A stretch of 64,000 nucleotides of DNA. It comes from an uncultured Draconibacterium sp. GTDB lineage: Bacteria > Bacteroidota > Bacteroidia > Bacteroidales > Prolixibacteraceae. Below are positions 8,980-18,718 of this stretch, piece by piece; the first letter of the stretch is position 1; each line of letters starts with the position of its first letter. The notes beneath the pieces were generated by a model. The model was not told the DNA's origin. It did not search any database and saw only the letters and a program-made list of their open reading frames with translations. Location of the stretch: NCBI RefSeq assembly GCF_913060805.1, contig NZ_CAJXTC010000008.1, forward strand, positions 116,905 through 180,904, read 5' to 3'. The translations under genes and the position numbers were made by a program.

Positions 8980-9822
8980 TTATTCAGGTTTAATAAAAGA
9001 ATGTGCTACCCAGTTATTTTTTTCCACAAAACCGGCATCTTTCATTCCAAGGCTTTCTGCTTTTGCTTTTATATCCCGAATGTCTTCAGTGTAAAAACCA
9101 CTCATAATTAACGTCCCGCCATCGTTCAGTACCGCGTTATAAGCTTCCATATCGTTTAGCAATACATTTTTATGAATGTTGGCAAAAATCAAATCGAACT
9201 TTTCATTTCCAAGCAGGCTGGCATCGCCCAGTTTGGCATCAATATTTGTGATATTATTCAAGGCGGCATTTTCCCGAGTTCCTTCGTACGACCATTTGTC
9301 AATGTCGATGGCCGTAATTTGTTTCGCACCTTTCATCGAAGCCAAAATGCTGAGAATTCCGGTTCCGCACCCCATATCCAGAATCGTTTTTCCAGTGAGA
9401 TCGTTTTGCAGAATTGATTCGATAATTGTAGCCGTTGTTTCATGGTTTCCGGTGCCAAAAGCCATGTTGGGCTCAATCACAATTTCATATTTTGCTTCGG
9501 GGTATTCCGTGTGAAACGGTGCTCGAATCATACATTCGCCACCAATTACCAATGGTTTGAAGTAATTCTTTTCCCACTCTTCATTCCAGTTCTGATCGGC
9601 AATAAATTCTGATTCTACTTCAAAGGAAAAATCGCCTGAGAAACCTTCCAGAACCTCATTCAGGCTTTCTCCGAAAAAAGCAGTAGCCGGAATAAATGCT
9701 TCGAAACCTGTTTCGGTTTCCACAAAACTATCAAAGCCAATTTCGGCTAGTTGAGCATTTAAAACATCGCGCAACCACTCTTGAAAAGGGGCAATTTGTA
9801 TACTTATTTTTTGGTAATCCAT
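8980..9822 (-). CDS. prmA: Ribosomal protein L11 methyltransferase
   Basis: 280 residues with the PrmA signature order: an N-terminal substrate-recognition domain, then the class I methyltransferase fold with MAFGTGNHETT, the SAM-binding loop ILDMGCGTGILSI, AIDID, and the catalytic-site block FANIHKNVL. It trimethylates amino groups of ribosomal protein L11. Length is normal for Bacteroidota PrmA. In many Bacteroidota it follows tpiA or a similar housekeeping gene; here its neighbours are the PLD-like gene and the receptor/ABC operon, about 70 bp away. Confidence 0.93.
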   Translation of the reverse strand: MDYQKISIQIAPFQEWLRDVLNAQLAEIGFDSFVETETGFEAFIPATAFFGESLNEVLEGFSGDFSFEVESEFIADQNWNEEWEKNYFKPLVIGGECMIRAPFHTEYPEAKYEIVIEPNMAFGTGNHETTATIIESILQNDLTGKTILDMGCGTGILSILASMKGAKQITAIDIDKWSYEGTRENAALNNITNIDAKLGDASLLGNEKFDLIFANIHKNVLLNDMEAYNAVLNDGGTLIMSGFYTEDIRDIKAKAESLGMKDAGFVEKNNWVAHSFIKPE

Positions 9823-9893
9823 TTGTGTGATATTTGTGGCGAAGGTATAAAAAAACGACCACTGATGCGTGTTGTCAGAAGTCCGCTTCTACT

Positions 9894-11129
9894 TTAATCG
9901 ATAAATTTATTGGGAAAGATATTTACGGCGATAAAACCAAATATTCCGGTAATTCCAATAATCAACAGATCAATAATTTCTGTTCTGAATTTTTTCTTGC
10001 GCTGCCGGATAATGAAGTATTGTACAACAATCAGCAACAGACTAGTAAATAGCCAACTATATGATTTGCTAATTTTTAGAAAGAAATTTACATAGCTTGA
10101 GTTATCATCCTTCATTTTTAGCTGAGCAGGGAACAGAAACTGTGCAATTTTACCCTCGGGTTGCTGTTCGAAGGTTGGGCGGGTTTCCATATATTCGTCA
10201 ACCTTGTTATGATCGCGGTTTAAAGCCTGCGTTCTGACAAAATCGTTGCTAATTGTTATCACATTAAAATTAAAATAATCACCGTAGATTCTGATCTCGT
10301 ATTCATCGGGATTAATATCATCCACATCAAATTTTTCCAGCATGTAATCGTATGGTGTTAACACGTATAGCTCGTTATTTTCGGTAAATAGGTAGGCGTA
10401 ATAAAGTTTGTCGCTAAAATCAACACACTGGATGGTTTTGAATTTCATTCCTTCAGGAAGATCAACTTTTCGGACAAAAGGCACGCCTTTGGTCATTTTT
10501 ATATGGAAGAGCTGGTCGGCCGAATCGATTACCAAATATCCTTCGTCGCACGATTTCCGGGTGGTTGGAATGCCGTTGATCGATTTTGCGGGGAACTTAA
10601 ATCCTCGTTTGTAGAGTACCGCCGAGAACATCCGGCTTTTTTCTTCCAAAATATTGTTGGTTTTGGCATCGATAAATTCCATGCGCCAGGTGATGCGGAA
10701 AAAATTGCCGGGCATCTCAAGGTTTGCACGGCCCGATTGCGATTCAAATAAAGGATAAAGCATGGGTTTCGGAGCATGAAGCTCGTCAGGTTTTATCCTG
10801 AAGGTTGACCGAAAAGTGCTGGTGTGCTGAACATTAATTTTCTGTCCGTTAATTGAATCGGGCATCGTTTCATTCATAACCAATTGCCGCGTATACATTA
10901 GGGGCAGTTTCTTCTCATATACTTCGCGCGTTAGTTTTGTCCCTTTCGAATTCGTCCATTTAACATCGGCATCCGATCGAAATATCATAAAATCATGATC
11001 GATACAGCTGTATTGAATAAATGGTGCTCTTGTGGATTTTTCGAACGCCACCCGGTAGAATTGTGGCAACAAAATCGATAAACCAATAATGGCTACAAAA
11101 ATTAAAATATATCTGCTGAATTTTACCAT
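9894..11129 (-). CDS. DUF4857-like membrane protein of the receptor/ABC operon
   Basis: 411 residues from ATG 11129 (MVKFSRYILIF), one base after the permease stop; an upstream in-frame Met would overlap the permease gene by 66 bases and is less likely. There is one N-terminal membrane span (about 5-25), a large presumably periplasmic region of about 300 residues, and two to three C-terminal spans (SWLFTSLLLIVVQYF; IIDLLIIGITGIFGF). It resembles DUF4857 proteins, which in Bacteroidota are encoded beside ABC ATPases. Function is unknown; the topology suggests a second membrane subunit of the ABC transporter with a large external domain (inference). Confidence 0.7.
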   Translation of the reverse strand: MVKFSRYILIFVAIIGLSILLPQFYRVAFEKSTRAPFIQYSCIDHDFMIFRSDADVKWTNSKGTKLTREVYEKKLPLMYTRQLVMNETMPDSINGQKINVQHTSTFRSTFRIKPDELHAPKPMLYPLFESQSGRANLEMPGNFFRITWRMEFIDAKTNNILEEKSRMFSAVLYKRGFKFPAKSINGIPTTRKSCDEGYLVIDSADQLFHIKMTKGVPFVRKVDLPEGMKFKTIQCVDFSDKLYYAYLFTENNELYVLTPYDYMLEKFDVDDINPDEYEIRIYGDYFNFNVITISNDFVRTQALNRDHNKVDEYMETRPTFEQQPEGKIAQFLFPAQLKMKDDNSSYVNFFLKISKSYSWLFTSLLLIVVQYFIIRQRKKKFRTEIIDLLIIGITGIFGFIAVNIFPNKFID

Positions 11130-11130
11130 A

Positions 11131-11805
11131 TTACATTTCTCCTTTTCTAAATCGGTATCCCGAAAACAACAAGGCAACAGATAACAGAACCCCAAACACG
11201 ATTAACAGCGGAAGAGCAGGAGAGTAGGCTCCGGCGGCAGCTGTTTGAAGGTAAATGGGCACAAAAGTAGCAGCTACTAAAAGGTATAAAAAACGATATT
11301 TCCATACCGGTTCCAACACGATTAATGCGGTTAAAAAATAAACTACAAATCCGCACAAAAACCAGGGAACGACTGAAATTAATGCCGATTGAATGATCTC
11401 GGCAGGAAAATAAGCCAAACTCAATAAAGTAAAAAGCAGCATGATAACCGCGGCGATCGCTAATAAGCAAAAAGCCCCGAAAAACATCATTACCAACAAT
11501 GCCTTGTTTTCGTTTAAAGGCAGATGGAAAGTAAGTTTAATTCGTTTGTTTACGGTTTCGGGGAAATACTGTGCCATAGCAATAACCAAGGCTCCAACAA
11601 GAGGCAAAAACTTGAATAAACTGTATTCGTAAAACCGATTTCCCTGGAAAAGGATGCTATACCAATAGTTTGCCGCTTGGCTGAATTCAAAATCGTGCTG
11701 TACTTTTAGAAAAATATTCCCAACAACTAGAACCCCAAGTGCTGCGTAAATAATTGCAAACCACCTGATTTTTAGCCATTCTTTGTATAGTATCGATTTC
11801 CACAT
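11131..11805 (-). CDS. ABC transporter membrane subunit (ABC-2-like)
   Basis: 224 residues with about six hydrophobic spans and few recognisable motifs; the N-terminus (MWKSILYKEWLKIRW) resembles ABC-2-type permeases, which begin with an amphipathic 'KEW.K.R' helix. It follows the ATPase gene by 4 bp and precedes the DUF4857-like gene by 1 bp, so these three genes almost certainly form one inner-membrane complex. ABC-2 proteins usually export; no periplasmic binding protein for import is encoded here. Confidence 0.75.
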   Translation of the reverse strand: MWKSILYKEWLKIRWFAIIYAALGVLVVGNIFLKVQHDFEFSQAANYWYSILFQGNRFYEYSLFKFLPLVGALVIAMAQYFPETVNKRIKLTFHLPLNENKALLVMMFFGAFCLLAIAAVIMLLFTLLSLAYFPAEIIQSALISVVPWFLCGFVVYFLTALIVLEPVWKYRFLYLLVAATFVPIYLQTAAAGAYSPALPLLIVFGVLLSVALLFSGYRFRKGEM

Positions 11806-11809
11806 TTTG

Positions 11810-12694
11810 CTAGTATTTCCCGGTTAGTCCAATAAATGCATCCTCCAATCCCATCTCTACTTGTCGAAAGTTTTTATGTGCAATTCCGTTGTTTTTCAAA
11901 AAGTTAAGGATTGTATCTTCCGATTCGTAAGTGTAGAGTTCCAGCTTGTTGCTTACCTTCTCGCTATTTACCACAAAATCTTCGTTTGAAATATCGATGG
12001 TCGGATTTTCAAGTTCCAGGTAAAACTGTTTAAATTCCTGCATAAACGATTTCACATCGCGTTGCGCCAACACACGGTTAAAATCCATAATCAGCAAATC
12101 GTCGATCAAACGTTCCATATCCTGAATAATGTGCGAAGTGGTGAAAATGGTTTTGTTCTTTTCTTTGGCATATTCGCGCAGGTAATCGATAAACAAACGT
12201 CGATAGCCGGGATCGAGGCCCATTGAAAAATCGTCGAGAATAAGTAAGTCCGGATCTTGCGCGAGAATCAGACCGAGTGCCACCTGCGAACGTTGTCCAC
12301 ACGACATTGTTGAGATCTTTTGTTTAGGTGAAACCTGCAGTTTTGACAAAAGTTCCCAATAGGGCTCATTATCCCATTTTGGGTAAAATTTTGAATAGAA
12401 TTTCTCGATTTGATGAATGTTCATAAACGCATACTGAACATGCCCTTCGATAAGAAAACCAATTCGTGCCTTGTTTTGCGGGGATAGTTTTTGAGTATTC
12501 TCTCCATAAATCAGGCACTCGCCGTTTTGCGGTTGCAGAAAACCATTTAAAATATTAATGGTAGTGGTTTTGCCAGTACCATTTTTGCCTAAAAGCCCCA
12601 GAATACTTCCTTCCTTTACGCTAAAATTCAGGTTTTCGTAAACCAGCTTTTTGTCGTAATAATGGGTGAGGTTTTTACATTCAATTGCATTCAT
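11810..12694 (-). CDS. ABC transporter ATPase with non-canonical catalytic motifs
   Basis: 294 residues. Walker A is GKNGTGKT (36-43). The signature is degenerate: MSCGQ (130-134) instead of LSGGQ. Walker B reads LLILDDFSMGLD, placing Asp155 where the catalytic Glu normally sits; the H-loop His is at 188 (TTSHI). The C-terminal ~90 residues match the extra domain common in ABC-2 exporter ATPases. Hydrolysis may be slow or rely on another residue (inference). It lies between the outer-membrane barrel gene (19 bp) and the permease (4 bp). Confidence 0.88.
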   Translation of the reverse strand: MNAIECKNLTHYYDKKLVYENLNFSVKEGSILGLLGKNGTGKTTTINILNGFLQPQNGECLIYGENTQKLSPQNKARIGFLIEGHVQYAFMNIHQIEKFYSKFYPKWDNEPYWELLSKLQVSPKQKISTMSCGQRSQVALGLILAQDPDLLILDDFSMGLDPGYRRLFIDYLREYAKEKNKTIFTTSHIIQDMERLIDDLLIMDFNRVLAQRDVKSFMQEFKQFYLELENPTIDISNEDFVVNSEKVSNKLELYTYESEDTILNFLKNNGIAHKNFRQVEMGLEDAFIGLTGKY

Positions 12695-12713
12695 CTGTTT
12701 ACGTTTATTTCTA

Positions 12714-14288
12714 TTAGAACATAAAGCCCAATTTTGCAGTTAAGATTCCTACGTTTTCATTTGAATCGTTTACTTCCCGGAATTCGTATCTGATTTTTAG
12801 AAATAGTTCGTCAATACTTTCCGATTTTGGCAATTTGTATCCACAATAAAATTGCGGAGAAACATTGAAACAATCGGCTGTTTCGTATTCAAAATCATGG
12901 ATATAAAGTTGTTTGTTTTGCCGGCGGGTAATTGTTTCGTCGCTTGAAAGATTTAGTTCCTGATCTAAGTTGTAACGATAATCAAGTTCGATTCCCGGAG
13001 CCAAAAGGAATTTCCCAAAGTAAAAGTCTTTTTCAAAATTTACACCCAGTTCAAGGTTTGAATAGTCGGCATTAAAAATCTCAGGGATGTAATAATACTT
13101 TTCCTTTTTTAATTTGTAATGAGCGTAAACTCGGCTTTCCCAGTTTATTTGTTCGTGGTTGTACAACTTTAAATACTTATATTCTAAAGCGGCATCAAAC
13201 TCTTTCCTATTCAGTTTTAGGTTTTTTGATAATGTAATGTATTCCGTTTGTTTGTCATCATTTAGAATAGCATCCTGTATGTATTCTATCCCATCTCCAT
13301 CGAAATACGAGGAGCGAAAGGTAATTTTCTGAATGGCCGATTGAGTATGTCTAGTAAACTGCTGATTGAGCGCAATTGTAAAAGTTTTCCAGTCGCCGGC
13401 ATCAGCTTTTTTTATTGTGGTCGTTCCGTCTTCTGTAATTTCTTTGCTGTATGTTGCTCTGATTTCTGTTAACGAGCTAAATCCATTAAGTTTTGTGTCA
13501 AGCTGTGTTCCGGCTGATATGTTATTCTGATTGTAAAATCGCGATTTTGTTTGTCCCGTTTCCGACGAGTAAAAGCCCATTCCTTTAAACATAAAATAAG
13601 TAGGATCGGGATCGTCTGTCACCACCTGTAGGTAGTCAATATCTTCTTTTCTGTTACGGTAGGCCAGGTCAAAACCCAAACTTTTGTTTGGAAAATGGAT
13701 GATAATTGATGGTCGAAGTGAAAAGTCAGTAATCACGGTTCGTGGTCGCGGATCTTTTTGTTTTGCACTTTTACCAATGTGGTAATCTGCCAAGAGTCCA
13801 AACGACAGTATATTAGTTAGTTTTTTTGCGACACCCCCTGAAAGGTTAAAAGCTTCTTTATGAATATTGGCTCCGGGAATGGAATCTCCAATAACGTATG
13901 GATTTCCTCTGTATGGATTAAAAAGCCCGGTATACAAATTCCCCGTTTCATCGCTATTTTGATAGGCTAAATTCCCATAGAAATAGGTATCATTTAGAAC
14001 CAGGTAACTTTCCGAAGAAAGTGAGTAGTTTTCAATATGAGAAGCCTCCCGTACTCTTTTGTAATCTCCATCTGCCAAATTGTATTCTCCAAAAACTTCC
14101 CCAATGTTTTCGTTAGCGTTAAAAGTTAATCCGGCAATATTACCACTGTTAAGCCATTGGTTTTTTAGCTGAAACAGTTTTAATGTATTGAAAGAAAATG
14201 TACTATCCTTTGTCGCATTATTTGCAAAAATCCTTTCTGCTGTAAAGAAGGATAAAATCATAATAAGTACGATTTGAAGTTTAGTCAT
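12714..14288 (-). CDS. DUF6850-like outer-membrane beta-barrel protein
   Basis: 524 residues with a signal peptide (cleavage near FANNATK, residue ~22) and a long series of alternating amphipathic strands rich in Tyr/Phe, ending in an aromatic residue (ILTAKLGFMF), the usual outer-membrane barrel terminus. The composition and operon partners match the DUF6850 family of Bacteroidota. No enzymatic motif is seen. It is third in the receptor/ABC operon (63 bp after the DUF4876 lipoprotein gene, 19 bp before the ATPase). It could be a specific porin or a secretion/loading partner; function is unknown. Confidence 0.7.
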   Translation of the reverse strand: MTKLQIVLIMILSFFTAERIFANNATKDSTFSFNTLKLFQLKNQWLNSGNIAGLTFNANENIGEVFGEYNLADGDYKRVREASHIENYSLSSESYLVLNDTYFYGNLAYQNSDETGNLYTGLFNPYRGNPYVIGDSIPGANIHKEAFNLSGGVAKKLTNILSFGLLADYHIGKSAKQKDPRPRTVITDFSLRPSIIIHFPNKSLGFDLAYRNRKEDIDYLQVVTDDPDPTYFMFKGMGFYSSETGQTKSRFYNQNNISAGTQLDTKLNGFSSLTEIRATYSKEITEDGTTTIKKADAGDWKTFTIALNQQFTRHTQSAIQKITFRSSYFDGDGIEYIQDAILNDDKQTEYITLSKNLKLNRKEFDAALEYKYLKLYNHEQINWESRVYAHYKLKKEKYYYIPEIFNADYSNLELGVNFEKDFYFGKFLLAPGIELDYRYNLDQELNLSSDETITRRQNKQLYIHDFEYETADCFNVSPQFYCGYKLPKSESIDELFLKIRYEFREVNDSNENVGILTAKLGFMF

Positions 14289-14351
14289 CTCAAACGAAAC
14301 ATTAAAAGTTTCAACTGTTTGTTAGTGCAAATGGTTCCACGTTTTTCTGGT

Positions 14352-15572
14352 TTATTCTTCTACGCTTGTTGGATTTACACCAGGTGTTGGAGTTAAATCG
14401 TGCAGAAAATCTTCCGATGAGTTATTGGTGTCTTTATAAATTACACGGTTACCGATAATCATTTTTGCTTTACGTCGAACAGATAATGAGGATTTATTAC
14501 CAGCTTCAATATAAGTATAGCCGGCATCTAATTCGGCAGGCAGACGTTTGTAGACCTCTTCTGCATCAAATTTAGCACATTCTACTGCGTCAACAACAAA
14601 TGATCTGTCAATCATCATGTATTCTGTTGATCTTGAACTTCCTGGTTTTGTCATGAAATTGCTAGCATCAGAAACATAATCCATCCAGTCATTATCGGGG
14701 AGTCGGAAAAGTACTAATGCAGGACCTAAACTGGAAGCAGTCCAGTCATATATAGTTGTAATTGTAGTGTATACCAATGTTAGATTTGGTACTGCAGAAG
14801 CATCCAGGTCTTTACCAGAAGATTCGACGTAAGTTTCCCAGTCTGCGTTGCTCAGGTTGACAGGAGAATTGGGATTACCAATTTCATCGGTTTGATGATC
14901 AATCCCATCCTGAGCAATAATAAAACTTTCTCCAGGCAGAATTGGATGTTCCATTCCATCTCCCGGTACAATCCATGTTTGAAAAGTTAAGGGAATTCTT
15001 TCAAGCAATTCTCCATTATCGTCAACCCAGGCGGTTAGTGATGAAGTTGAGGTTGATTCATGAAGAGCAATACACAATCCATCAGCGAATAATGTATCTC
15101 CCGAATTGTTGTAAATTTCAAAAAACTGGTCGGAATAATAACCTTTATCTTCATCAGTTACCGAACCAGCATAATAGATTTCTTTGAATATAAAACCTCC
15201 GGTATTATCTACTAAAATAAGATCCATTGTAACCTCCGATTCGGAGATTAAAGAGTAGTTGGATATGATACCGTTAAAAATGTATTCCTCTCCATCGTTG
15301 TCGTTAGCAACAAAACTTGTTGTAAAAGTGTAATTTCCTTCTACCAATTCAAAAATGGCATAACCATCAGAAGTGACCGATAAGGTAGTCGTTCTTGTGT
15401 TATTTGTATTAGTAGCTGTAACGACAGCATCTACAGGGAAATCAGTTACGGAAAATCCATCAGGATAATTGACTTTTACCGTAATTAAATAGCTGGGGGT
15501 GACATCATCTTTACAGTTTATTAGAAATAAACCCATTAGTAAGCATAAGGATATAAGTGCAAATTTTCTCAT
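14352..15572 (-). CDS. DUF4876-like surface/periplasmic lipoprotein
   Basis: 406 residues with a lipoprotein signal peptide: the lipobox LINC puts the acylated Cys at about residue 20, followed by KDD. After it comes an Ig/carboxypeptidase-regulatory-like beta domain (VTVKVNYP-type strands, 'DGYAIFELVEGNYTFTTSF'). Next is a lamin-tail-like stretch (FKEIYYAGS, QFFEIYNNSGDTLFADG) that continues to the C-terminus. This layout matches DUF4876. It is encoded 29 bp after the TonB-dependent receptor, a position like SusD's, although it is not SusD-like. A ligand-capture partner for the receptor is a reasonable inference. Confidence 0.75.
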   Translation of the reverse strand: MRKFALISLCLLMGLFLINCKDDVTPSYLITVKVNYPDGFSVTDFPVDAVVTATNTNNTRTTTLSVTSDGYAIFELVEGNYTFTTSFVANDNDGEEYIFNGIISNYSLISESEVTMDLILVDNTGGFIFKEIYYAGSVTDEDKGYYSDQFFEIYNNSGDTLFADGLCIALHESTSTSSLTAWVDDNGELLERIPLTFQTWIVPGDGMEHPILPGESFIIAQDGIDHQTDEIGNPNSPVNLSNADWETYVESSGKDLDASAVPNLTLVYTTITTIYDWTASSLGPALVLFRLPDNDWMDYVSDASNFMTKPGSSRSTEYMMIDRSFVVDAVECAKFDAEEVYKRLPAELDAGYTYIEAGNKSSLSVRRKAKMIIGNRVIYKDTNNSSEDFLHDLTPTPGVNPTSVEE

Positions 15573-15601
15573 GGTATGATCTATAAATCGGTTTTTAATA
15601 T

Positions 15602-18454
15602 TTACAAATTAAATGTTAGGTCTGCTCCGAAGTAGGCAATTTGATTTAACCTGGTGTAATTCCCACTTCGTTTACTTTTATATAGTGGCCGGTGATTAAA
15701 CACATTGTACGCAAAAAACGACAACTTCGCAAATTTTCCAAATTCCTTGGTCAATTTTAAATTCAGTTGCCAGTTTATTGGATACGATTCCTGGTCGTAA
15801 AAATCATCTTCTTGTCTTTCTACCATCGTTGAGTAGGGAGCTTCAAACGAGTAATTGTCCTGCCATTCGTGGTATTGCATATCCATATCGTAAAAACCTA
15901 CAGGATCTACATAAATAATTTCTCCGGCAGGAAACTGCCCGTATAATTTGTCGTTATTTTCTCCTCTCGTATAAGCAACAGGTGATCCTGAACTGTTTTC
16001 CCAGAAGCTTTCAGACTTATTCATCCAAATCGTTTGTAGGTTGAGCGAAAAGATCATTTTTAATTCAGGAATATGAGTGATTGTTCTGAAATTCGAATTT
16101 AAACGTTGTGAAATGGTCCCGGAGTTGCCCGGTAATACCGATAGGTACGGGAAATAATCTCCCTGGTAAGAAGAAGTAATTCTTTCCACTACTGGAACTG
16201 CATGCCTCGATCTTTTTATGTGATAATACGCACCGTCAACCATGAGTTCTGTTTTTATCGGATTTATACGACCAAAGTTAACAACATATTCAACTCCTTT
16301 CTTGTCGACGCTATAGTTATTTTTTGGAGACATGTATCTCTCGAATTCCGTTTCCTGATCCCAACCTAAAGTCATCATTTCACCATTTGCCTCATAGGTA
16401 ATTTCACCATTTTCAAAAGCGGGCAAAAATCCATTACCCAATTGATCCCATTTGCGGTAATTCATTACAAAGTATTGGTTTTCCCAACCAAATCCATTTC
16501 TGATTTTTTCTTGAAATCCGGTGAGGATAAAGTTTATGCCATAAATATTGAAATCAGCACCCAATTCATATTTATTATTTGTCATCGGTTTTAAATCAGG
16601 ATTACCGGTGTCTTCAATAATTTCGGTTGTAGCTACTATTAAATCGGGTGAATCAGGTGGATAATAATTAAAGCTTATTTTATCAATGTAAGCGGCATCC
16701 GGATACATGTGCAACATGGTTGGGGTTTTTGATGTTTTTCCGAAGCCACCTCTAAGAGTTAGGTTTTGAGAGATATGGTAAGCGAAATTAATTCGTGGTT
16801 CAAACGATGTAAATCCATTGGTCGAGAAAATTCCTTGAGGAAGGAAATTGTTGTAACGCATTCCTATTTGAGTTTCCAAGGTGTTATTGCCAAGAGGTAA
16901 ACTAATTCTGTCTTCTGCAAAAAGAGCCAGCTTTTTACTTGCCGGAATATCTTTAAATGCCCGCGGGCGTGTTGTGATTGCATTTCGTGGAGGCTGATTT
17001 AAATCGTACTGCCTGCCTGCTCCATTGTTTCCGGATTCCCGCCAATCAAAACCATATATAACAGAGTTGCTCATACTTCCAAGCTTAAATCTTGAGTCGA
17101 GTTTTACTGTTGCAAAATAATTGTAAGGTCTGCCATCTATAGTAAGTTCAGAGTAATACTCTGAAGGCAAAATATTGACTTCATATTCGCCTGCAGTGTA
17201 TGTTGTTGGAATAGGAGTTGCCTGAGATGAATTTAGAGCATAGCTGTAAAAATTCTGTTGTATAAAGCTACCCGAAAAGTTATAAGTAATGTTGCCAATC
17301 CACCATTTTTGAAGCGACCATTTTCCATATAATTTCAAATCTAAACCTGATTCTTTTTCCCGCTGGCGTTCCAACAGACGTTGATCAGGATCTTTCTTTT
17401 CATTGTCAATTGTCTGAAAATAGTTTCCTTTAAAATTTATACTGAGTGGCCTGTGTTTCTTAAACAAGGTATTTGAGTAGCCAAACTGTCCGTTTAGTCG
17501 TTTATAACTTCTTGCAGGTCGCCGTAAATCGTCATATGCGTGAGTATAATCAAATTCAACATTTATAGCACCTTTATTTTCACCTTTTAGCAAAATTCCT
17601 TTTGAAATTGCTGCTTGTTTAATTTTAGGATCTGCTTTTAATTTTCCTTTAAAAGGCGTTTTGCCTGATTTGGTTTTTATCAGCACTGCGCCACTTGTTA
17701 AATCTCCATATTGAACCGATGGAATTCCGCGGATGACCTCAACCGATTCAATATAATCGGTAGATATTTGACGAAGATCGACACCACCTCCTGCTGTTGA
17801 AAAATCAACGGATTGGCCCTGTTGTGTTGTATTTAACGACTGCATATTCGCATCGTTGTCCATTGGTGTGCCATCTACAATTATTGCGGTTCCGAGGGCG
17901 TCGTTGGCATTCGCCTGCCTGGTTTTGTCCTCACCTGAATAGGTATTTATATCCCTGATTGTTATTTGGTTGGCCTTTGATAAGTCGGGATTTAACGAGA
18001 TCTGTCCGGGCACCAATTGCATAACATCGGTAAGACTAGTGGGTTGCGAATGTTCGATAGCTGCATTTTCAATGATTGAAGATGAACTTAAATTGGTATT
18101 TTCGCGGGCAACAACGGTAATTTCATCCAGGCCAAGAGAACTTGCCTGCATGGATAGTTTATAGTTTTCTATATCTTGTCTGATTTCAACAATACTTTTA
18201 TAGCTTTCAAAACCTAAGCATGAGGCTTGTATTGTATATTTCCCTTCAGGAATATTATCAAAATTGAATTTACCGTTTAAATCAGATGTTGTCCATCGAT
18301 TGAGTTCAGTTAGCTGAATTGCAACCAGTCCTATGTGTTCTTTGGTTTCTGTGTTCTCAACAACTCCGGAAAAATTATAGGTATTTTGGGCTAGCAGATA
18401 TAAAGGTAGCATGGTAATTATGAGGGTAATTATATGCTTTAAAATCCGGTTCAT
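15602..18454 (-). CDS. TonB-dependent outer-membrane receptor
   Basis: 950 residues: signal peptide (cleavage near LLAQ-NT), a carboxypeptidase-D regulatory-like domain (about 25-105), a plug domain (about 115-265; ESVEVIRGIPSVQYGDLTSGAVLI) and a C-terminal barrel ending ADLTFNL. It imports a ligand across the outer membrane using TonB/ExbBD energy, which must be supplied from elsewhere. It is not a SusC type, as it lacks a SusD partner, and no haem or siderophore signature is evident. It heads a six-gene operon including an ABC transporter, pointing to a dedicated cargo. The 264-bp region upstream contains no gene and no clear promoter match. Confidence 0.92.
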   Translation of the reverse strand: MNRILKHIITLIITMLPLYLLAQNTYNFSGVVENTETKEHIGLVAIQLTELNRWTTSDLNGKFNFDNIPEGKYTIQASCLGFESYKSIVEIRQDIENYKLSMQASSLGLDEITVVARENTNLSSSSIIENAAIEHSQPTSLTDVMQLVPGQISLNPDLSKANQITIRDINTYSGEDKTRQANANDALGTAIIVDGTPMDNDANMQSLNTTQQGQSVDFSTAGGGVDLRQISTDYIESVEVIRGIPSVQYGDLTSGAVLIKTKSGKTPFKGKLKADPKIKQAAISKGILLKGENKGAINVEFDYTHAYDDLRRPARSYKRLNGQFGYSNTLFKKHRPLSINFKGNYFQTIDNEKKDPDQRLLERQREKESGLDLKLYGKWSLQKWWIGNITYNFSGSFIQQNFYSYALNSSQATPIPTTYTAGEYEVNILPSEYYSELTIDGRPYNYFATVKLDSRFKLGSMSNSVIYGFDWRESGNNGAGRQYDLNQPPRNAITTRPRAFKDIPASKKLALFAEDRISLPLGNNTLETQIGMRYNNFLPQGIFSTNGFTSFEPRINFAYHISQNLTLRGGFGKTSKTPTMLHMYPDAAYIDKISFNYYPPDSPDLIVATTEIIEDTGNPDLKPMTNNKYELGADFNIYGINFILTGFQEKIRNGFGWENQYFVMNYRKWDQLGNGFLPAFENGEITYEANGEMMTLGWDQETEFERYMSPKNNYSVDKKGVEYVVNFGRINPIKTELMVDGAYYHIKRSRHAVPVVERITSSYQGDYFPYLSVLPGNSGTISQRLNSNFRTITHIPELKMIFSLNLQTIWMNKSESFWENSSGSPVAYTRGENNDKLYGQFPAGEIIYVDPVGFYDMDMQYHEWQDNYSFEAPYSTMVERQEDDFYDQESYPINWQLNLKLTKEFGKFAKLSFFAYNVFNHRPLYKSKRSGNYTRLNQIAYFGADLTFNL

Positions 18455-18718
18455 AGTTGTTATTCGATAACGACTTCTCTATCCTCTGCTTCTAACTTTT
18501 CTTAGTTATCATATTATTTGTCGAATGTACAGCTTTTGTACGCATTTCGATGGCGATTTTAACCTTTCAATATAAAATTTTAAATATAATCAATATTCAG
18601 CTTATCGATTTTACTTTAATCGCATTAAGAAATTACGTGCATTAATGGGATAGTAGAAAAATGATTACGAAATTGGTGGGGCTGGATTGTAAACAATGAA
18701 TGATAAGGGAATGAGCAG

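Noticed and set aside
18455..18718. Fur-type or other operator upstream of the TonB receptor
   Set aside because: A/T-rich palindromic stretches are present but none matches a defined operator well enough.
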